From Erythroxylum novogranatense (lineage: Eukaryota > Streptophyta > Magnoliopsida > Malpighiales > Erythroxylaceae): a stretch of 64,000 nt of DNA. Location of the stretch: the NCBI GenBank assembly GCA_029891385.1, contig CM057225.1:81245887-81309886 (forward strand), written 5' to 3'. A model generated the notes under the pieces. That model worked only from the letters and a program-made list of their open reading frames with translations, was not told where the DNA came from and ran no database searches. A program made the translations under genes and the position numbers. The number at the start of each line of letters is the position of its first letter. Position 1 is the stretch's first letter. Below, in pieces: positions 57,573-64,000 of this stretch.

Positions 57573-58053
57573 ATGTAAGAGTTATGTGGATCAAAGATAG
57601 AGGGAGATGGAGTATAATGTGGGAGACAACGTATTCTTACGGGTGTCACCGTGGCATGGTGTACTGAGAATTGGTAAAAAGGAGAAGTTAAGCCCTAGAT
57701 ACATTGGTCCCTATGAGATTACTGAGAGGATAGGACTTTTGGCCTACAGATTGGCTTTACCGACCGAGATGTCTCAGTTACATGACGTCTTCCACGTGAG
57801 TATGCTCCGCAGATATCGGTCAGATCCGACACATGTGATACCGGCTCAGGAGATTAAGGTTGCTAGTAATCTGAGTTATGTTGAGGAGCCAATCCAGATT
57901 GTCGGGTCAGGGGTTAAACAGTTGAGGAATAAGACGATTCCATTGGTGAAAGTTATCTGGAGAAATCACTCAACTGAGGAAGCCACTTGGGAGACCGAGC
58001 AACATATGAGGAGCAGTATCCTCATTTATTCGAGCAATCAGGTAAGAACTTAA
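57573..58053 (+). pseudogene. Element E integrase C-terminus with chromodomain-like end
   Basis: After the frameshift a TAG near 57597 precedes an open stretch from 57607. It has the GPY/F motif LSPRYIGPYEITERIG and LPTEMSQLHDVFHVSML, then VEEPIQIV, LRNKTIPLVKVIWRNHS and EEATWETE, which is the chromodomain-like pattern of Tekay chromoviruses. Such domains are thought to direct insertion to heterochromatin. It ends at TAA 58051-58053. Confidence 0.88.
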
Positions 58054-58069
58054 CGGACGAAATTTTTAT

Positions 58070-58083
58070 TAGGAGGGAGAAAT
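58070..58083 (+). promoter_or_regulatory. Polypurine tract of element E
   Basis: TAGGAGGGAGAAAT lies immediately before the 3' LTR start TGTAACATCCC. Confidence 0.85.
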
Positions 58084-61000
58084 TGTAACATCCCACCCTC
58101 AACGGGAAGGGTAGAATAGTAATTTGGCATAGGATGAGAGTGATTGGGCTTCATTAGGACTGTTCATGCATATTAGTATTGGTACATAGTGAATTTTGTG
58201 CACATGAAATAACTGTACATGCATACATGACATTCCCGGTTTTTGTGCCTAATGTAGTTTTACTGTGATTAACGTGGTTCTTGCGTTTGAAAAATTATTC
58301 TGAGTGCGCCATTGAGTGTTTTATATTTTTAGGGATTTGTGAGATTTTTTTTAGAAATTTTCGGAGTACTTGCCCGGATCGGAAAAATTCCAACTGGCTG
58401 ACTGAGTGGGTTTTCTGTACTGAAAAGTTTTGCCTTATGGCATTGGAATATTGGATAAATACTTTTTGGAATTTTTTAAAGAGCCATTAGCATTAGATGA
58501 CTTAAAGATTAATTGGGATTAATGTTCTTTTATTTAATTAAATAGGATTTCTTGATTAATTGTCTTCTTCCCATTAAAAGACAAGTGTCTCCCTCATTTA
58601 TTAACTTTGTCTTACATCATTCATCACCCACGACTTTTTTCTTTGACATATAAAAAGAAAATTCATTTGGAAAGCTAATCTCCTCCTTTATACGTAGCCT
58701 CCTTTCCCTTCCTCCTTTGAATTAGTTTCTTCTTTTCCCATACAAGAACTTCTTCTTGCTACTTAGTTGCTTCTTCTTTATGCACACCCAAGACCAAGTT
58801 TAAGCCTTGTGAAGATGATGATGTGTATGTGTAGTGGAGGGATAGCCATGAGTGTTGATTGAGTAGTAGCAAGTTGGAGAGATTTGAAGACTTGAGGAAA
58901 TTCAAGTTTGAAGTTACTTAGTGAGAATTGATGTTTGTATTTCTTCTTTGGTAGTTAGAAGCATTCTTGGGGAGTAATTGTGCATTAATTTCATAAAGAG
59001 AGTGGTAGGTTTGTATGGGTTTAAGTGTATGTTTGTGTGAGGGTTAATGACATAGTGATGAAAGAATGTGAATTGAATGCTCTATATGATGTGTTTTAAC
59101 TTGGTTTTAGCTTGATTTTGGATTGATTTTTGATGACTATGCTTGCATGGAAATGAAGAGTGAAGTGCTGCCAAATTTTGTCTCTTGACCTAAGTGAAAG
59201 TAATGATGATCTATTGGCTCAATTCTTGTGTGATTAGGATGCTTATGCATGTGGAATTGGTATTAGAAGTGATAGGATTTAAGTTGAAGATGAAAGCTAG
59301 AAAATTGATTTTGAACCTATTACACTGTTTTGAGCATAACTCATTGTGTGGTTATCAAAATGAGGTGAAGTTTGTTCCAAATGAAGCTTTGGCTTGTTGG
59401 TTACATTTTTGTGTGAAATAGGTGTTGTCTAATTTTAGCCTTAAGAGGGTGAATTTTGGCTTGGAAAGTTACTGTTGATGTCTATATGAACAGTAACCGA
59501 ATCAATGACCTAAGCGTTTTGATGATTTTTAGAAAGTAATTTAGAAGGATTTGATGAAAATGGTCTTCATGAGAGTTGAAGCCTATATTGTTAGCTTTCC
59601 ATTGCCACTGATTTTGTAATTTTTCGATATGTATATTGTGAGTTGTGAGCATTCTGATTTGGAAGCAATTTTAGCAATTTCTGTAAATTGAATTGGCTTG
59701 AGTAATCTTCTGTAGAGTTGTAGAGGACGTAATATCTTGAAAATGGTATATAGCATGCTATTTTTGGATATAAGATTTGGGAGTAATGAATTTACAAAAC
59801 TCGAATCAATTAGGTCATTGATCGCCGATTAAAGCGATACTTACATGACAGTTTTGAGCTTGTTAGTGATGGAATTGGATTTTGAATCCTTCAGGAAAAT
59901 TGAAGTATGAGATCTTATCTTTCCAGTGATATAAGGTATTGATTGTTTTGACATTTGTTCTAGGAGATATGCTGCTTTGAAATGTACTGTTCAGATTGGG
60001 AAATTTCAGTGAGCAGATGCTTTGGTGAATTGTTTGGCCTAGTTAGCAAATGTATTTGATTTCAAGTTGTTCATGAAAGTTGTAGATAACATTGGTATCT
60101 TTCTGAGCATATTTATTGTGTAATTTTTTCCAAAGAAAATGAGAAGTTATTGAATTTACAAGATACTGTACTGTTTTAGAACCCATTGACTAGGCAGTAG
60201 GTTTAATTGGATTTTTGACACCATTAGGGGTGAAATTGATTTTTTTAGTTTTCATGAAACTTGTAGAGTTTTTCATGATCTTTCCAACGAGATATGGTTT
60301 GTAATTTTCTGAATTGTGTGCAAAAAGTTATAGGTGTTCGAATTTCGGTTTGAAAATAGGAAAAAAAGAAGGAAATAGAGGCAACATATATAGATATATA
60401 TATTTATTATTTTATTTTATTTTTGTGTTCTTTTGGGAATAATTTTTTCGTCCGACGTCCGATTGACCTGATTCTTGAGGCATCGGATTCATAGAATATT
60501 TAATTTTATTTTCTGAGAGATTGGGAATTTTTGGACGGAAAATTGACGTGGGTCCGGTTTATTGTTTTCTGGTCACTGTTTTATTTAATTTTAGACCTAT
60601 AGAGGTCCGAATTGAATACCGACAGCGCCATTAGATTTCTAATTTTTAGAAGGATTTTTATGATAGAAAAGTTGAGTTAAGGGTTGGGAATATCATGCAC
60701 ATGCATTGTACACCTTTTAATTGTTACGTATGCATCATTAACTCTTTCTGATTGGACAATTAGTAATAGTTATCTTCTCTGATTATTATAGAGGCACAAT
60801 TGGAGCGTTGATCGACCGACGTAGCAGAGACTTCTCGGCATTAGCTCGGAAGTAATAGGTGAGTAACCTAGATGAGTTTCTAAATTATTATTTGTCTAAT
60901 ATGGGGATAATGGGGATCGAATGTAAATTGTGTGACTTGTTTGCCCTTCATCGGGATTACTGTGATTAATTGTGACTTATGGACCGTTAATTGTAAATTA

Positions 61001-61838
61001 TGGATCGTTAATTGTGATCGATGGTCTGTTAATTATGCATTAGGGACCGTTAATTAACTATTCAATTGGGCATAGGCATTTCATACATGTATGCATAAAC
61101 GGATAAAATAATTGTGAACCGAGTCGCCATCAAATCGAAAACAAGCTAGAGCTCAAGGAGATAATCCTCCCAGACGCGCTCGATTACTAATTATCGCTAA
61201 GCGCTTGGTCACAACATTGAAATAAAACTGGAAAAAGAGTCACATGTGCATTGCATATCGGATCAATACCGAAATGACTTTTCTCAGATATGATGCAGTG
61301 ATTGTTGAGCCTGTGTTACCATTATGACTGCCTGATTACTGGAACATGCTTATGTGATGCATGAATTGGGCGAACCATCAATGATGGTTCCTCATTGAGT
61401 TCGCAAACTCATCCAAAATTGCAATCTATTTTTCAGGGTTAAGAGTAGACTGTTAGCTCCCTCGGGACTGTAGAGCCTTGAACATCGGATTGGCGAGAGA
61501 GGTTATGGCTCAAAGGTCGGTCAGCTGGGATTTCTTTTGGAGACTTATAGTTAGATCTATTCTGTGTGCCTTATTGTATAGTATTTAATGCAAAGTGTTT
61601 TGAAGGATTGTATAGACTGAAAATACTGACAGTTTGTAAATTTCTAAGTTTGAGTAAATGAAATGAAATACAGTTTGGTTTTTTAAAAAAAAAATACCAA
61701 TTTCTCATTTCTGTTTTATTATTGTGATGCCATGGAGAGTTTAGCGATGGTTTTCAGTAGTGGTCTCTTATCGTAAGATATATACCGGAATGACCTACGG
61801 GCGTTCCGGTGGGTACTCTATGGTAAGGGGGCACTACA
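58084..61838 (+). mobile_element. 3' LTR of element E
   Basis: This 3755-bp LTR runs TGTAACATCCCACCC to GGGGGCACTACA and is followed by TSD AACAT. It aligns with 50864-54674 with small indels, for example an extra ATTCAAGTTTGAAG-type insertion near 58900 and a shortened stretch near 59640. No gene. Confidence 0.93.
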
Positions 61839-61843
61839 AACAT

Positions 61844-63363
61844 ACATAACCAAATGCATATGAAATGATCATGAGACTCTTTTCCAATTGTTACGTTATT
61901 ATGACTGAGTGCCTGAACTATCCCATATCTATTTTGGATACTGGGCTCATTAATAACTGTCCCTTATCCACTTGGGGGATACAGGACTCATTAAATGTTG
62001 AGCCTGAGGCTCTGATCACTATTGAGCTCGAGGCTCATTTTCACTCATTGAGCTTTAAGCTCTGGTCGTTGGTTACTCTAGTCACAACTGCCATTATATT
62101 TCATGCATTCATGAATGGAATATATGTACCACAATCAATCACATTATAAAGTACATAGGTCTTCACATTCACATTCAAACCGCACTTCAATATACATTCC
62201 ACATTTCACAATCATCAGATCTTTTTTTCAGAATCCACAATCAATCACATTCATTTGTCATTCAAAATATAATCTAAACAAACAAGTAATTAAGTGAGAT
62301 CGTCTAGGTTACTCACAGTTTACTCCAAAACTGGAAGTGGACGTTCCAATTGCTCCTCTATAACAAACAATATACACATATATCACAATATGTGCAATCA
62401 TAGGTGTTTAATAATGCACATGAATGAAATGAAATATGTAAAATGCATGTTCATGACAATTCTGGGTATTTATCCATCAATTTTATCGCAAAAACATTCT
62501 CATGACAAAACTCATCCTTTTTCCAAGTCACACTTTCGGGTCTACTATTCACATTAAATCAAAAAGTGAAGCTGAAGTAATTTGGTCATACTCTCTTCAA
62601 GAAAAGTGTTCCTCTATGTCTTATGATTCCATTGACACCAAAATCACTCAATTTGGCTCAGTAAATAGGAAAATATACCTCAAACATTTTCGGACTGTTC
62701 TTATCCAAAAATAGTGTACTATAGCCAATGTCCATCTAAAAATTGAACATCTTAAAGATCGAATAAAAATTCAGCTTGTTCATATAATTTTTATTCCTAT
62801 TTTTCTAGTTTACTCCAAATTAAAAACCATCTCAATTTGAATTCTACAGGTCCAGATATAATCAAAATACTGAAGTATATTCAGTAAAAAGAATCCTATT
62901 TACATTGTTCTAACAGATTCCCAGACTGTCATTTGATCCATATTTTTCAATTCAACATAAATTACTAAAAATTTTCATGGAGAGGTATAAAAATGTGTTA
63001 GGAATCTATTTCTTCAAGAATCAAGTCATTTGGAGGTCTAGAGAAGAAGTTATGGTCAAAAGAAGCAACAAAGTTTATGTCCTCACTCCTCATGAACCTA
63101 TGTTGGCGCGAATGCCATAACTTTCACAGAACATGTCGAATTGATCTCGATTTTGGACGGTTGGAAATAGGACTTCGAGATCTACAACTTTCATGAAGAT
63201 CTTGAAGCAAGCTTTTGCCTTAAAAATCACGATTTGCTTTAGCTATCAACGAACATTGTCGGGCTTAAGGGTGCTTTTTCACCCGAGAACGTCCGTTTGA
63301 CGAACATCCATCACTAGCCTGGGAGTGTTTTTACACCCGAGAAGGTCCGTTTAACGGATTTAA
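61844..63363 (-). mobile_element. LTR B, right fragment
   Basis: After the TSD of E, B continues with landmarks in the same order as solo LTR 2: a GACTCTTTTC segment, GAGCTCGAGGCTC, a CTAGGTTACTCAC segment and AAAATGCATGTTCATGACAAT. This shows it is one diverged gypsy LTR on the - strand. Its expected terminus (GGGATGTTACA-like) is not found, so its right end is uncertain. Near 63260-63350 a CACCCGAGAACGTCCGTTT-like unit is tandemly repeated. No coding potential. Confidence 0.6.
61935..62075. repeat. Short palindrome-containing tandem units in LTR B
   Basis: GGATACTGGGCTCATTAA recurs as GGATACAGGACTCATTAA about 47 bp later. Then three units of about 25 bp carry the palindromes GAGCCTGAGGCTC, GAGCTCGAGGCTC and GAGCTTTAAGCTC. 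A related GAGCTCGAGGCTC is at about 12077 in solo LTR 2. Confidence 0.6.
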
Positions 63364-64000
63364 TGTAACACTCCACTCCTGCATGACCCAAACCTGACAT
63401 CGATGGTGATATCCGAGTCCGTGCCTCACGAGGGCGGCATGCTACATCACTTAGTTCTTCAAAAACTCAGTATAAAACTTTTTTTTTCAAGCTTACGTGA
63501 AAATCAATAATTGTAACTTTGGGCCCACTTTTATTCAGAAACATTTTCATTTATAGTAGTTGCCAATTTTGTTTTTCACATACCAGAAGTTCGATTAGCC
63601 TATTCCTAAAAAAAAACATATTACACTTTGATCAATTTCTTTTGCAAAACCTTTTTTTTTCAATCGGAAAATTATACACAAATAATAAACGCAAATACTT
63701 AAAATACAATGATTTGCGGAAAATACAATTCAGTGTGAAAATAAAGAGACACAATGTAGACGCGAACTGATCCCAACCTTTTCTTTCATTCAGATGCAAT
63801 AGATATACTCCCGTTGCCTAATGGGGTATTCTTCTGAGTCCTAAAAAATAATGGCAAATTTTGGGTGAGTTTTGCGAACTCAGTGTGTGACCATCATCGA
63901 TGGCTCACCCAGTCACACAACACATAATTTACAAATCACTCTATTTCACATTTCACATTATTTCACATTCGATACACTTAATCAGTCATATTATGCATAT
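63364..64000 (-). mobile_element. LTR G: further gypsy LTR (-), running off the window
   Basis: TGTAACACTCCACTCCTGC at 63364 begins a segment without counterpart in E. About 500 bp later TTTTGGGTGAGTTTTGCGAAC and CCATCATCGATGGCTCACC reproduce the 3' LTR landmarks of the Tekay-like family in - orientation. I interpret it as the outer end of another LTR inserted next to or within B. The start is a best guess from the TG terminus. Confidence 0.5.

Larger units (their letters stand above)
50864..61838 (+). mobile_element. Element E: Tekay-like Ty3/gypsy chromovirus (+), RT-deleted
   Basis: TSD AACAT lies at 50859-50863 and 61839-61843. LTRs are 3811 and 3755 bp. The interior is only 3.4 kb and has gag, protease, RNase H, integrase and a chromodomain-like end in gypsy order, with RT missing. 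The PBS-like TGGTTTCAGAGC is one base from the initiator tRNA-Met site. Long LTRs and the C-terminal chromodomain suggest the Tekay/Del lineage. Two solo LTRs of the family are at 5918-9675 and 11400-15175. Confidence 0.92.

Noticed and set aside
63519..63770. 83-codon ORF near the right edge
   Set aside because: It is AT-rich and low in complexity, lies in LTR G, and has no recognisable motif.

Overview
The window is nuclear DNA from a flowering plant, probably a eudicot. Every coding remnant I can recognise belongs to an LTR retrotransposon: Ty1/copia gag, protease, integrase, reverse transcriptase (RT) and RNase H in both orientations, and one Ty3/gypsy chromovirus. Primer-binding sites (PBS) match plant initiator tRNA-Met, there are kilobase-scale LTRs and 5-bp target-site duplications (TSDs). 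I found no host gene, tRNA, rRNA, CRISPR array or bacterial feature. Lineage names (Sirevirus, Angela-like, Tekay-like, Tat/Athila-like) come from motif and domain recognition, not a database search.

Layout. The oldest layer is element A, a Sirevirus-like copia element on the + strand. Its pol end and extra downstream ORF lie at 467-3150, its tail at 29870-30226, and its 3' LTR starts at 30227. A was hit by a + strand Angela-like element, of which only the LTR end 1-466 is visible. It was also hit by element 1, an Angela-like element on the - strand at 3151-29864 (TSD GGTGA). Element 1 was itself split by a 3.76-kb chromovirus solo LTR plus a SINE/fold-back insert (5918-10072, TSD CCAAC), by a second solo LTR of the same family (11400-15175), and by element 2, a Sirevirus-like copy on the + strand (18311-27778, TSD ATTTG). 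Element 2 carries a 1.85-kb gypsy-type solo LTR in its gag (19847-21694, TSD GCGGT).

Right half. A's 3' LTR was hit by B, a diverged gypsy LTR on the - strand that starts at 30469. B was entered by element C, Angela-like on the - strand (31011-50807, TSD TGTAT), and by element E, a Tekay-like chromovirus on the + strand (50864-61838, TSD AACAT). C contains D, a second copy of its own family in the opposite orientation (35088-44877, TSD ATATG). B resumes at 61844, and another - strand gypsy LTR (G) begins near 63364 and runs off the window.

How the parts work together. Each element once carried LTR promoter, PBS, gag, protease, integrase, RT-RNase H (integrase after RT-RNase H in E), polypurine tract (PPT) and LTR. 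None is intact: all polyproteins have stops or frameshifts, and elements 2 and E have each lost RT by an internal deletion that keeps the reading frame. Points most worth a second look are these two RT excisions, candidate GT-AG leader introns upstream of gag in C, D and element 1, candidate splice acceptors just before the Sirevirus extra ORF, tandem arrays of GTCGAC palindromes in the leaders of C and D, and the SINE/fold-back composite. I did not find a new non-transposon system.
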